Positions 25,848 through 33,845 of a stretch of 52,887 nucleotides of DNA are shown here, in pieces (positions within the stretch are counted from its first letter, which is position 1; every line of letters begins with the position of its first letter). Under the pieces are notes generated by a model, which had not been told where the DNA came from, did no database searches, and was given only the letters and a program-made list of their open reading frames with translations. Location of the stretch: positions 1-52,887 of the forward strand of contig JBIOEJ010000026.1 of NCBI GenBank assembly GCA_044445965.1, read 5' to 3'. The stretch is from GAS188 sp044445965 (GTDB lineage: Bacteria; Pseudomonadota; Alphaproteobacteria; Rhizobiales; Beijerinckiaceae). The position numbers and the translations under genes are program-made.

Positions 25848-26659
25848 AGCCCGCCCCCTTCGGCTACGCTGCGGCGGGCAGCGGACGCGCCGCGGCGGCG
25901 CTTCTTGCGGGCGGCGAGCGCATGAAGCTGATGGCCGGCGCGCAATCGCTCGGACCCATGCTGAATCTGCGCCTGGCGCGGCCCGGCACGGTCGTGGATG
26001 TGTCCCGCGCGCCCGATATGCGCGGCTTTCGCGACGAGGGTGACGCGATCGTCTATGGCGGCGCGGTCACCCATGCCGAGATCGAGGATGGGGTGGTGCC
26101 CGATGCCACGCCCGGCTGGCTGTCCGCGGTCGCGCGCCGCATCGCCTACCGCGCCGTGCGCAATCGCGGCACGATCGGGGGCAGCCTCGCTCATGCGGAC
26201 CCCGCGGCCGATTGGGTCAACGTCATGACGGCGCTCGGCGGCGCTGCTCTCCTCGCCGGTCCGCAGGCCGATCGTAGCGTGCCGCTCGCTGCCTTTTTCA
26301 CGGGGCCGTTCGCGACGGTGCTGGCGCCCGACGAGGTGATCACGGGCATCCGTCTCCTCAAGCGCGGCCCGGCCGCCAGATGGGCCTACTGGAAATTCTG
26401 CCGCAAGGTCGGGGAGTTCGCCAAGGCGAGCGCCGCCGTGCTGATCGACAAGGAGCGAGGCGAGACCCGCATCCTCCTGGGCGCGATCGAACGGCCGCCC
26501 GTGTTCCTCCCCGATCCGGAAGCGCTGTTGAGTGGACATGCGCAGCTGGAACCGGCCGTCGCCGCCGCCGCCCCGGCTCTCCGGGGCGGAGCGCTGGCGC
26601 TTCACGTCGCGGCGGTGCGGCGCGCCATCGCGCTCGCAACATGCGATGCTAGAGCATGA
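25844..26659 (+). CDS. Molybdenum hydroxylase FAD subunit (CoxM-like)
   Basis: 271 residues. FAD-binding motifs AGAQSLGPMLNLRLARP (residues about 31-47) and TIGGSLAHADPAAD (about 109-122) match the CoxM/XdhB pattern; the C-terminal CO-dehydrogenase flavoprotein domain follows. The GTG start at 25844 overlaps the large-subunit stop (GTGA). The last three codons, including the TGA stop at 26657-26659, lie inside a dispersed repeat element that begins at 26649, so the native C-terminus was probably changed by that insertion. Confidence 0.88.
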   Translation: MKPAPFGYAAAGSGRAAAALLAGGERMKLMAGAQSLGPMLNLRLARPGTVVDVSRAPDMRGFRDEGDAIVYGGAVTHAEIEDGVVPDATPGWLSAVARRIAYRAVRNRGTIGGSLAHADPAADWVNVMTALGGAALLAGPQADRSVPLAAFFTGPFATVLAPDEVITGIRLLKRGPAARWAYWKFCRKVGEFAKASAAVLIDKERGETRILLGAIERPPVFLPDPEALLSGHAQLEPAVAAAAPALRGGALALHVAAVRRAIALATCDARA

Positions 26660-26753
26660 TCCGGAAAAGTGGGAACCGGTTTTCCGAGAAGATCATGCGA
26701 ATACAAGAATTCATATGGATCGGCCGACTCAATCCAAATTCATCCCGCTCTAG
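26649..26753. repeat. Dispersed palindromic element bounded by CTAGAGC/GCTCTAG (105 bp)
   Basis: Begins CTAGAGCATGATCCGG and ends CCCGCTCTAG, giving perfect 7-bp terminal inverted repeats. The inner part has AAAAGTGGGAACCGGTTTTCC and GATCATGC, an imperfect palindrome. The core 'AGAGCATGATCCGGAAAAGTGG' type is widespread in Hyphomicrobiales intergenic regions (family knowledge). It sits between the FAD and 2Fe-2S subunit genes of one operon. Confidence 0.85.
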
Positions 26754-26768
26754 TGGCCGGCGCGTCCG

Positions 26769-27929
26769 ATGAGCAGCATCACCTTGCGCGTCAACGGCTC
26801 CGAGGTCACCGGAACCGTCGAGCCGCGCATGCATCTCGCCGATTTCGTGCGCGAGGACCTGCATCTCACCGGCACGCATATCGGCTGCGAGCACGGCGTC
26901 TGCGGCGCCTGCACCGTGATGGTGGATGGCCATCCCGTGCGCTCGTGCCTCGTCTATGCCGTTTCCTGCGACGGCGCGGAGGTGCACACCATCGAGGGTT
27001 TCGACGACGACCCGCTCATGGAGGCGCTGAGGAGCGCTTTCAAGCGTCATCACGGGCTGCAATGCGGCTATTGCACGCCCGGTATGTTGACGACCGCCTA
27101 TGATATCGTCGCTCGCCTGGGTGCCGCCGATGAAGCGCGCATCCGCGAGGAGCTCGCCGGCAATCTTTGCCGATGCACGGGCTATGCGGGCATCGTCGCC
27201 GCCATCAAGGAGGTGCTCGCGGCCGGGCCTCATATTTCTCGGATCAAGCCGAATATGCGCTCGGCGCCGGACGAGGCGCAGCCGCGCTTCGACGAGAGCC
27301 CACTCGTCGCGCCCGAAGGCCACGGTCGTGTCCGGGCATTGCCGCCCGACGCTCCGGCCGCCGCTTTCCCGGACCCGATCCAGGGCGGCGTCACGCTCGC
27401 CCGTTCCATTGCGGTCGCGTGTCCGGAGGACCGCCTCTGGGCGACGCTGCAAGACATCGAGGGCGTCGCGCGCTGCCTGCCGGGAGCGACGCTCGAGGAG
27501 ACGGGTCCCGGCGGCCAGGTGGCGGGCGCCTTCACGGTCGCCATCGGTCCGATGCGCGCAAGCTTCCGGGGCAGGGCCGTCGTGCGGTTCGATGCGGCCT
27601 CGCGGGCGGGCGAGGTGCGCGGCAATGGCAGCGACGGATCGAGCCGTTCGCGCGCCGAGGGAGCGATCCGCTTCTCCGCCAGGCCGGAGACGGGTAATCG
27701 GTCGCGCCTCGACCTCGACATCACCTACAAGCTTCAGGGGCCTCTCGCGCAGTTCGGGCGTCCGGCGCTGGTCGCGGAGGTCATCGACAGGCTGCTCGCG
27801 CGCTTTGCCTCCAACCTTGCCGAGGCCGCCGCGGGCAAGGCGATTACCCCTGCCGCGCCGATCGGGGGGATAAGGCTCGTTTCGGCTCTATTGCTCGACG
27901 CTATTCGCCGCTTGCTGACGCGCAAGTGA
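26769..27929 (+). CDS. 2Fe-2S subunit (CoxS-like) fused to a CoxG-like SRPBCC domain
   Basis: 386 residues, about twice the length of a normal CoxS. Residues 1-155 are the two-cluster ferredoxin subunit: C40-x4-C45-x2-C48-x11-C60 and C99-x2-C102 with C134-x-C136 (CRCTGY). After a Pro/Arg-rich linker (about 160-205), residues 205-355 form a SRPBCC/CoxG domain (GVTLARSIAVACPEDRLW, CLPGATLEE, GPMRASFRG), ending in a hydrophobic basic tail (ALLLDAIRRLL) that could touch the membrane, as CoxG does to recruit the enzyme to the respiratory chain. Its ribosome-binding site is weak because the repeat element ends just upstream. Confidence 0.88.
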   Translation: MSSITLRVNGSEVTGTVEPRMHLADFVREDLHLTGTHIGCEHGVCGACTVMVDGHPVRSCLVYAVSCDGAEVHTIEGFDDDPLMEALRSAFKRHHGLQCGYCTPGMLTTAYDIVARLGAADEARIREELAGNLCRCTGYAGIVAAIKEVLAAGPHISRIKPNMRSAPDEAQPRFDESPLVAPEGHGRVRALPPDAPAAAFPDPIQGGVTLARSIAVACPEDRLWATLQDIEGVARCLPGATLEETGPGGQVAGAFTVAIGPMRASFRGRAVVRFDAASRAGEVRGNGSDGSSRSRAEGAIRFSARPETGNRSRLDLDITYKLQGPLAQFGRPALVAEVIDRLLARFASNLAEAAAGKAITPAAPIGGIRLVSALLLDAIRRLLTRK

Positions 27930-28202
27930 TGCCCATGGCTGTTGGTAACGACCTGTCACTGCAAGCGCCTATCCCTCCATCGTGTAGCGGGGGAGGGTGG
28001 ACGCGAGGCTCTTGCCGAGCGGACGGGTGGGGGCGCTTGTCCGGCATGGGCCCCACCCGTCTCTCGCTGCTCTTCGGCTGCGGCTGACGGCGCATCGCCG
28101 TAGTAGGACGTGTCGGGCCGGGCAGCGGCAGCTTTGCGGGCGGCAGCAGCGTGCGGACCGGGACGCCGCCGATGCCGGGTGCCGCGTTGGGATTGTCCGC
28201 GC

Positions 28203-28523
28203 ATGAAGTCTCGGCGCAACTTCTGGCATCTCGGCCTCCGTGCTAAGAGCGTCGTCGTGTGGCGTGTCCTTCAAATTGCGATCGTCGCGGCGCTTGCGGC
28301 GTGCGCCTATCTCTATTCATCTTCGTCCGCTGTTCTCATTTACTCTCAGGCCGCAACGGTGCTCCACACCTGCAACAATTGCGCCTCCGGAACTTTTGTC
28401 TACGACGCCCCCGGCCGGCGCTGCATTTATTTCAACGGAACGTCAACTGAGGAAAGGAGTTTCCCAATCGACACTTGTCCGCGATGGGGCACGGTCACAT
28501 CAAAAGGCCTGACCTTCCCTTGA
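28203..28523 (+). CDS. Unknown small membrane-anchored protein, 106 aa
   Basis: I do not recognise the family. One predicted membrane helix (about residues 20-42, VLQIAIVAALAACAYLY) follows a basic N-terminus (KSRRNFWHLGLRAKS). The outer part has four cysteines in the pairs TCNNC and RCIY...DTCPRW, spaced so that they might form disulphides or bind a metal. The start codon at 28203 has no strong ribosome-binding site, and composition is somewhat less G/C-rich than the neighbours. It could be a lineage-specific small protein or a chance reading frame. Confidence 0.45.
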   Translation: MKSRRNFWHLGLRAKSVVVWRVLQIAIVAALAACAYLYSSSSAVLIYSQAATVLHTCNNCASGTFVYDAPGRRCIYFNGTSTEERSFPIDTCPRWGTVTSKGLTFP

Positions 28524-28605
28524 TGAAGAGCTCGACCGCGATCCGCCCGTCCTCGACGCGCACGGGATAGAGGCGTAACCAATCGAGCTTCCATCCGGCC
28601 GAGCA
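28516..28605 (-). pseudogene. Possible remnant of a Rieske-type ferredoxin C-terminus
   Basis: The reverse strand encodes KLDWLRLYPVRVEDGRIAVE, resembling the last two beta-strands of Rieske/NirD-type proteins (pattern 'L..Y.VRVEDGRI.V'). The cluster-binding CxH and CxxH motifs are missing and no full-length gene surrounds it. The match is short and could be coincidence. Confidence 0.2.
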
Positions 28606-28709
28606 CTGCCCTCCGTCACATGATGTCATCCCCGCAAAGGGCACTGGCTCTATTCTTAGAACAAGCTGATGCTGACGGCGCCGTCGAGAGATCGCAAGAG
28701 CCGATGATG

Positions 28710-29468
28710 TCACCCGCGTCGGCGCTTGATGAGCTCGATATTTAGTCTTACGACATCGCCGCGATAAGTGATCTCGCCGATATAGATTACGACATTGTCG
28801 GTATCGGTCACGATGCAGCGAGCCTCTGCGGTCGGCGCGCTCATGGCGATCCGCAGATGGCGGGCGGTCTCGACATCAGCCGCGCTGATCGACAAGGTCT
28901 GATGCGCATGGGCGATGGCGACTTCCTGCATCTCGGCGAGGACGGCGAGCGCTGGGCGCGTGGCGAACAGCTTCGGCGCTCTGGCGTAGACGTGCTCGGC
29001 GACATGCACCCGAGCGAAGGCATAAGGCTCGGCACCGCGTTTCTGGATGCTGCGGATGTAAGTATAAGCTGGCGCCCGAATGCCATCGTCATCTGCGATC
29101 GAAGGAACGGCCGCGCCGGCTGCGGGGAGGCGTTCGAGGACGTTTTCCCGAATGGGCGCAATCAGACTCTCCCAATCGGTTGCGAGTTGCAACCAGCGCT
29201 CGTTCTTGACCGTCTTGGTGACGAATGTGCCGCGGCCCTGATAGGACTTCAGCAGCCCCTCGCTCTGCAGGAGATCGATCGATTGTCGCACCGTCACGCG
29301 GGCGACCCCGAATTCGCGCTCCAGTTGCTCAAGAGTGGCGATCTTGTCGCCGAGCAGCCATAAGCCGTCCTGGATTCGCCGTCGCAAGACCGACGCAACT
29401 TGCAGGTATCGAGGCAGGCGGCTGATCGCATCTCGACGCCCGGTCGCTTTGCTCGTTCTGTTCGACAT
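28710..29468 (-). CDS. GntR-family regulator, HutC/UTRA subfamily
   Basis: 252 residues. The winged helix (about 15-85: PRYLQVASVLRRRIQDGLW, LEREFGVARVTVRQSIDLL, SYQGRGTFV) is classic GntR. The C-terminal UTRA ligand-binding domain (about 105-250) has the family order YTYIRSIQKRGAEPYAFARVHV and ends with the strand pair IYIGEITYRGDVVRLNIEL. ATG 29468 is chosen because of GGGAGAA upstream; the reading frame is open for 43 further codons. It is divergent from the pxpA-like/F420 operon, and two palindromes with TGGTACTA half-sites in that block are candidate targets. Confidence 0.87.
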   Translation of the reverse strand: MSNRTSKATGRRDAISRLPRYLQVASVLRRRIQDGLWLLGDKIATLEQLEREFGVARVTVRQSIDLLQSEGLLKSYQGRGTFVTKTVKNERWLQLATDWESLIAPIRENVLERLPAAGAAVPSIADDDGIRAPAYTYIRSIQKRGAEPYAFARVHVAEHVYARAPKLFATRPALAVLAEMQEVAIAHAHQTLSISAADVETARHLRIAMSAPTAEARCIVTDTDNVVIYIGEITYRGDVVRLNIELIKRRRG

Positions 29469-29558
29469 TGCTTCTCCCGACTTGGCTACTTGCTCGACGC
29501 AGGACAAACAGCGTTCACGCGGCAGCGATCGATCGAAAGAGTCCCGGCCCTCAAACCC

Positions 29559-29591
29559 TCTGTAGCATCTCTGTAGCATCTCCGTAGCATC
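29559..29591. promoter_or_regulatory. Three tandem 11-bp repeats
   Basis: TCTGTAGCATC, TCTGTAGCATC and TCCGTAGCATC follow each other without gap, one helical turn apart. They lie 91-123 bp upstream of the UTRA regulator start, a likely promoter or operator position for that gene. Confidence 0.45.
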
Positions 29592-29743
29592 GGACACGCC
29601 GTTGAGGAGATGCGCTGTCGCAAAGCCGATTCATCGAGGGTCGAAGCGCTCGCCGCACCGACGCTACGGAAAAATGTGGGATGAGCCCGGCTCATATGCG
29701 ATGAGTAGGCAGCACCACTTCCCTTCCGCGGTGCCTCAATGTA

Positions 29744-29766
29744 TGGTTTTACTATTAATAGTACCA
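29744..29766. promoter_or_regulatory. Palindromic operator candidate before the F420 operon
   Basis: The core TACTATTAATAGTA (29750-29763) is a perfect 14-bp palindrome, flanked by TGGT on the left and CCA on the right. The right half reads TGGTACTATTA on the other strand. The half-site TGGTACTA is shared with 36331-36350. It is about 67 bp before the ATG at 29833. Confidence 0.6.
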
Positions 29767-29832
29767 ATTGCAATCAGCGCTCGGACGGACGCCGCCGCGG
29801 CATGCGACCGGTGCCTACTTGCGGGGAGCTCG

Positions 29833-30609
29833 ATGATGGCCGAGAAGATCAATCTGAACGCTGACATCGCCGAAGGCTGGGGAGCCTACGATATCGGCAA
29901 CGACGCGGCCATGATGAAGATCATCAAGTCGGCAAGTGTCGCCAGCGGCTTCCATGCGGGCGACCCCAATACGATGCACCGGCTCTGCATGCTGGCGAAG
30001 CAAGAAGGCGTCAGCATCGGCGTCCACCCCGGTTTCAACGATCTGTGGGGCTTTGGGCGTCGCCGGATTCAAATGAAGCCGAACGATCTCGAATTCATGG
30101 TGGCCTACCAGATCGGTGCGCTCCAGGCGATGGCCTGCTACTCGGGACTAAAGGTCACGCATCTCAAGCCGCACGGCGCGCTCAACAATATGGCGGCCGA
30201 GGATGCCGATTACGCCATGGCGATTGGCCGGGCTATCAAGACGGTGGACAGGGACATCATTTACGTCGCGCTCCACGGCTCGCAGATGCAGAAGGCCGCC
30301 GAAAAGCTCGGACTGCGCCTTGCTCACGAAGGCTTCGCGGATCGCCAATATGATGATAACGGCAATCTTGCTTCGCGCGCGATCCCAGGGACGGTGCTAA
30401 AGGACCCTAAGGCGGCGAGCGAACATGCGTTGCGCATGGTGCGGGACGGCGAGGTCGTCTCGATGTCGGGCAAGCGCCTCAAGGTCAAGGTCGACACCTT
30501 CTGCGTGCATGGCGACGAGGCGACGGGCGTCGCCGTCGCGGGCGCGGTCCGCCAGGCGTTCGAGGCGGCGGGCATCGAGGTCGTGCCGCTGACGGCGATG
30601 CAGCTTTAA
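29833..30609 (+). CDS. LamB/YcsF family protein (5-oxoprolinase subunit A-like)
   Basis: 258 residues of the PxpA/YcsF family. Family motifs: INLNADIAEGWGAYDIGND at the start, SGFHAGDPNTM, GVHPGFNDLWGFGRR, VTHLKPHGALNN and the C-terminal CVHGD. PxpA is the subunit of the ATP-dependent 5-oxoprolinase complex PxpABC that opens 5-oxoproline to glutamate; pxpB and pxpC are not in this window, so the reaction here may differ. ATG 29833 (next to a second ATG at 29836) follows GGGGAG. It leads the F420 operon, 16 bp before npdG. Confidence 0.87.
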   Translation: MMAEKINLNADIAEGWGAYDIGNDAAMMKIIKSASVASGFHAGDPNTMHRLCMLAKQEGVSIGVHPGFNDLWGFGRRRIQMKPNDLEFMVAYQIGALQAMACYSGLKVTHLKPHGALNNMAAEDADYAMAIGRAIKTVDRDIIYVALHGSQMQKAAEKLGLRLAHEGFADRQYDDNGNLASRAIPGTVLKDPKAASEHALRMVRDGEVVSMSGKRLKVKVDTFCVHGDEATGVAVAGAVRQAFEAAGIEVVPLTAMQL

Positions 30610-30624
30610 GCGAGGCGCGCGGTC

Positions 30625-31293
30625 ATGACCGCAAGCAAGCCTGTGCTGGGCATCATCGGAGGAACCGGCGCGCTCGGCTCTGGCCTCGCACACCGTTTTG
30701 TCGCGGCCGGCTTTCCCGTCATCATCGGCTCGCGCACAGTGGAAAAAGGCGAGGCGGCCGCGAGGGGTCTCGTCACTCCACCCGGCTGCATGAAGCCTGT
30801 CGGTGCCTTGAACGAGGAGGCCGCGAAAGCGGCAGAAATCGTCTTCATCACCGTGCCTTGGGCTAGCCGAAAGAGCATTCTGGACGCGATCAGGCCGCAT
30901 GTCGGCGGCAAGCTCGTCGTCGACACGACGGTGCCTCTCCTGCCGCCGAAAGTGGCCCGCGTGCAATTGCCGCCGGAAGGTTCGGCGGCCCTCGCGACGC
31001 AGAACCGGCTGGGTTCCGGCGCGCGCGTCGTTACGGCGTTCCACAATGTCGCGGCGCACAAGCTCAAGAGCGCTGCCGCCATCGATTGCGACGTGTTGGT
31101 CTTTGGTGACGAACCGAAGGACCGCGCCGTCGTGATCAGTCTGGCGCGGGCAGTCGGACTGAGGGGCCTGCATGCCGGGCCACTCGCCAATTCGGCGGCG
31201 GGTGAGGCGCTGACTTCCGTTCTGATCGGGATCAACCGGACCTACAAGGTGGACGGTGCCGGCATTCGCATCACCGGGATCGTCGAGGGGTGA
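30625..31293 (+). CDS. npdG: F420H2:NADP oxidoreductase (NADPH-dependent F420 reductase)
   Basis: 222 residues, the size of Fno/NpdG. The N-terminus GIIGGTGALGSGLAHRF is the NADP-binding Rossmann motif with GSRTVEKGE as the 2'-phosphate-recognising segment. FITVPWASRKSIL and the C-terminal ANSAAGEALTSVLIGINR match the family. It transfers hydride between NADPH and F420 and would keep the cofactor reduced for the LLM oxidoreductase at 39733. It starts 16 bp after the LamB/YcsF gene. Confidence 0.85.
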   Translation: MTASKPVLGIIGGTGALGSGLAHRFVAAGFPVIIGSRTVEKGEAAARGLVTPPGCMKPVGALNEEAAKAAEIVFITVPWASRKSILDAIRPHVGGKLVVDTTVPLLPPKVARVQLPPEGSAALATQNRLGSGARVVTAFHNVAAHKLKSAAAIDCDVLVFGDEPKDRAVVISLARAVGLRGLHAGPLANSAAGEALTSVLIGINRTYKVDGAGIRITGIVEG

Positions 31294-31345
31294 GGTTCGG
31301 GGCGCGCCGCCGCGTGTGTTCCGGTGCGTTTGCCAGGCGCAAACG

Positions 31346-32152
31346 ATGCGCGCCTCCGCGAATGAGTGGCGGGATAAGGCCTTGAGCCCAGCGTCGGTCA
31401 TCATCACCGCCTTGGACGGCATTCCCCATGTCCGCCCAGGCGATAATCTCGACTCGCTTCTGATTGCGGCACTCGACCGGGCCGGGCTTGCGCCGCGTCC
31501 CTTCGACGTACTCGTCGTTGCCCAGAAGATCGTATCGAAGGCGGAGGGCCGCCTTCTGGACTTGTCGACCGTGACTCCATCCCCGCGCGCGCGGGAAATC
31601 GCCGCTATTGCCGGCAAGGATGCGCGGCTGGTCGAGGCGATCCTGCAAGAATCCGTCGAGGTTGTCCGCGTCAAGAGAGGTGTCGTCATCGTCGCCATCC
31701 GCGGCGGCCTCGTCATGGCCAATGCCGGCATCGATCGGTCGAACCTCGATCCCGAGGATCGTGACAGGCGCGTGCTGCTGCTTCCAGCGGCCCCGGACCG
31801 CAGCGCCGAACAGCTGAAAGCACGCCTCGACGCGCATTATGCGACCGATATCGGCGTCATCATCTCGGACAGCGTCGGACGCGCCTGGCGGCTCGGCTCG
31901 ATCGGGCTTGCGATCGGTGCGGCGGGCCTGCCGGCGCTTCAGGACCGGCGAGGCGAGCCCGATCTCTCGGGGCGCCAGCTCGAAGTCACCGAGGTCGGCT
32001 TTGCGGACGCCGTGGCGGCCGCGGCCGTTCTGGTGATGGGTGAGGCCGCGGAGGGGCGCCCCGCAGCGTTGGTGCGAGGCCTGAATTGGAAGCAGAAGCC
32101 AAGCTCCGCCGCGGCCCTGGCCCGCCCCAAGAGCGAGGACCTGTTCCGGTGA
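31346..32152 (+). CDS. cofE: Coenzyme F420-0:L-glutamate ligase
   Basis: 268 residues, the single-domain CofE type. Motifs: VVAQKIVSKAEGR (GTP/metal site), AREIAAIAGKDARLVEAIL, VIISDSVGRAWRLGSIGLAIG, and the conserved RRGEPDLSGRQLEVTEV. CofE adds L-glutamate residues to F420-0 with GTP. Actinobacterial FbiB carries a second FMN-reductase domain; it is missing here. The start is taken at ATG 31346; the frame is open back to 31256, overlapping npdG, and TTG 31382 is another option. It overlaps cofD by 4 bp. Confidence 0.87.
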   Translation: MRASANEWRDKALSPASVIITALDGIPHVRPGDNLDSLLIAALDRAGLAPRPFDVLVVAQKIVSKAEGRLLDLSTVTPSPRAREIAAIAGKDARLVEAILQESVEVVRVKRGVVIVAIRGGLVMANAGIDRSNLDPEDRDRRVLLLPAAPDRSAEQLKARLDAHYATDIGVIISDSVGRAWRLGSIGLAIGAAGLPALQDRRGEPDLSGRQLEVTEVGFADAVAAAAVLVMGEAAEGRPAALVRGLNWKQKPSSAAALARPKSEDLFR

Positions 32153-33123
32153 CTGGAGGAAAAGCCAGGCCAGGGGCCACGCGGCCACTGCCGACCTATG
32201 TGGCGCTATCGGGAGGAGTCGGGGGCGCCAAGCTGTCTCTCGGCTTGGCACATCTGCTCGGCGAGCGGCTGACGATCATCGTCAATACGGGGGACGACTT
32301 CGAGCATCTCGGCCTGCATGTCTCGCCCGATGTCGACACCACGCTCTACACGCTGGCGGGATTGGTCAATCCGGAGACAGGCTGGGGACGGCGCGACGAG
32401 ACCTGGAGTTTTATGAATGCCGTCGTGGGGCTGGGTGGGCCCAGCTGGTTCAGGCTGGGTGACAGCGACCTTGCGATGCATGTTGAGCGGACCCGCATGC
32501 TCCGCGCCGGAGGGACATTGACGGATATATGCGCGCATGTCTGCGAGCGCTTCGGCATCGCCGCGCATGTGCTGCCGATGAGCGACGATCCGGTGCGCAC
32601 CATCGTGGAAACCGATGCGGGCGCGCTCGCGTTTCAGGACTACTTCGTCCGAGAGCAGTGCCGGCCGCATGTGCGGGCCATCCGTTTCGAAGGGGCGGGC
32701 ATGGCTCGGGCTCAGGCACGATGCATCGATGCCCTGATGGCGCCTGCTCTGGCGGGGGTCGTCATCTGCCCGTCGAACCCATATCTCAGCGTGGATCCGA
32801 TCCTGGCGGTGCCGGGTATCGCGGCGGCCATCCGAGGCTGCCGCGCCCCGGTCATCGCCGTGACGCCGATTATCGGCGGCAGGGCGATCAAGGGGCCCAC
32901 CTCCAAGATCATGGGAGAATTGGGCTTGGCTTCCGATGTTGCGACGATTGCGCGCCACTACGACGGACTGATTGACGGCTTCGTGCTCGATACGGAAGAT
33001 GCGGGACGTGAGCCGGACATATCGCTGCCCGCGCTCGTCACCAACACGATGATGCGAACGCTCGACGACAAGGTTGCGCTTGCGACCGAGTGTCTCGCCT
33101 TTTGCGACAGGCATCCACGATGA
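32149..33123 (+). CDS. cofD: 2-phospho-L-lactate transferase (F420-0 or dehydro-F420-0 synthase)
   Basis: 324 residues. The signature ALSGGVGGAKLSLGLAHLL and IVNTGDDFEHLGLHVSPDVDT at the N-terminus and ICPSNPYLSVDPILAVPG with GRAIKGPTSKIM in the C-terminal half are diagnostic of CofD/FbiA. It moves the phospho-lactyl (or related) group from the guanylylated intermediate to Fo. The GTG at 32149 overlaps the cofE stop codon (GTGA). The gene is translationally coupled to cofC downstream (ATGA overlap). Confidence 0.9.
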   Translation: MTGGKARPGATRPLPTYVALSGGVGGAKLSLGLAHLLGERLTIIVNTGDDFEHLGLHVSPDVDTTLYTLAGLVNPETGWGRRDETWSFMNAVVGLGGPSWFRLGDSDLAMHVERTRMLRAGGTLTDICAHVCERFGIAAHVLPMSDDPVRTIVETDAGALAFQDYFVREQCRPHVRAIRFEGAGMARAQARCIDALMAPALAGVVICPSNPYLSVDPILAVPGIAAAIRGCRAPVIAVTPIIGGRAIKGPTSKIMGELGLASDVATIARHYDGLIDGFVLDTEDAGREPDISLPALVTNTMMRTLDDKVALATECLAFCDRHPR

Positions 33124-33845
33124 GCCGCGAAGGCCTGGAAGCATCTGAAGCAATGCGGGCCGCCGCGATCTGGGCGATCGTTCCGGTCAAGACACTGGCG
33201 CTCGCCAAGGCCCGCCTGGCGCCCGTCTTGCCGGCTCCCATCCGTCGACAGCTCGTATTGACGATGCTCGAGGACGTCCTCGAACTCCTGCTCGGCAAGC
33301 CGGCCGTCGATCGCGTGCTCGTCGTGACGGCGGATGCCGAGGTCTGCGCTCTCGCCCGGGATCGGGGAGCGATGGCGTTGCAGGAAGACGACGCATCGGG
33401 CCTGAACCCGGCTGTGCGGCGGGGGGTAGCCTATGCAAGGGGTCACGGCGCGGATCGAATGCTGTACCTGCCGGCCGACGTTCCGCTCGCGACCTCGGCC
33501 GAGATCGACCAGATCGTGACTCCCGCCCTGCACTCGCCTAGCGCGGTTATCGTTTCGGCTCGAGACGGAGACGGCACCAATGCGCTCTTCTTCTCGCCAG
33601 CGGGCGCGTTCGATCCGAGTTTCGGTGCGGGCAGCTTCGCACGCCACTGTCGGCAGGCAGTGGCGAACGGCCTACGCCTTCGCGTTCTGCGGCTCTCGGG
33701 CGTCGGCGCAGATATCGACGAAGCCGCAGATCTCGCGACCTTGTTGAAAAGCGACCGCGGGCCGAGCCGCTACGGTTTCCTGGAGCCCGCGATGCGAGTG
33801 CTCGCGCTGGTCGAGCACGAGCAGTCAGGAGCGAAGGGGTCATGA
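33120..33845 (+). CDS. cofC: 2-phospholactate (or PEP/3-PG) guanylyltransferase
   Basis: 241 residues. The nucleotidyltransferase fold of CofC/FbiD is seen in WAIVPVKTLALAKARLAP, VLVVTADAEVCALARDRG, LNPAVRRGVAYARGHGADR, YLPADVPLATSAEID and the FGAGSFARH segment. CofC activates a C3 phospho-acid with GTP for CofD. Which acid is used (2-phospholactate, PEP or 3-phosphoglycerate) differs between lineages and cannot be told from sequence by eye. It overlaps cofD and fbiC by ATGA at both ends. Confidence 0.87.
   Translation: MSREGLEASEAMRAAAIWAIVPVKTLALAKARLAPVLPAPIRRQLVLTMLEDVLELLLGKPAVDRVLVVTADAEVCALARDRGAMALQEDDASGLNPAVRRGVAYARGHGADRMLYLPADVPLATSAEIDQIVTPALHSPSAVIVSARDGDGTNALFFSPAGAFDPSFGAGSFARHCRQAVANGLRLRVLRLSGVGADIDEAADLATLLKSDRGPSRYGFLEPAMRVLALVEHEQSGAKGS

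Larger units (their letters stand above)
29469..29832. other. Divergent intergenic region in front of the F420 block
   Basis: About 364 bp between the UTRA regulator and the LamB/YcsF gene. It holds three 11-bp direct repeats (29559-29591) and an A/T-rich palindrome (29744-29766). The reading frame of the LamB/YcsF gene is open back to 29602, but the palindrome and the start of family similarity argue against a longer protein. Confidence 0.6.

Noticed and set aside
28495..28713. 72-codon minus-strand frame as a real gene
   Set aside because: Only a short stretch resembles a Rieske C-terminus and no ligand motifs exist; it is listed as a low-confidence remnant only.
29602..29832. N-terminal extension of the LamB/YcsF protein
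   Set aside because: Family similarity starts at residue 3 after ATG 29833, a Shine-Dalgarno sequence lies just before it, and the extension would contain the promoter palindrome.
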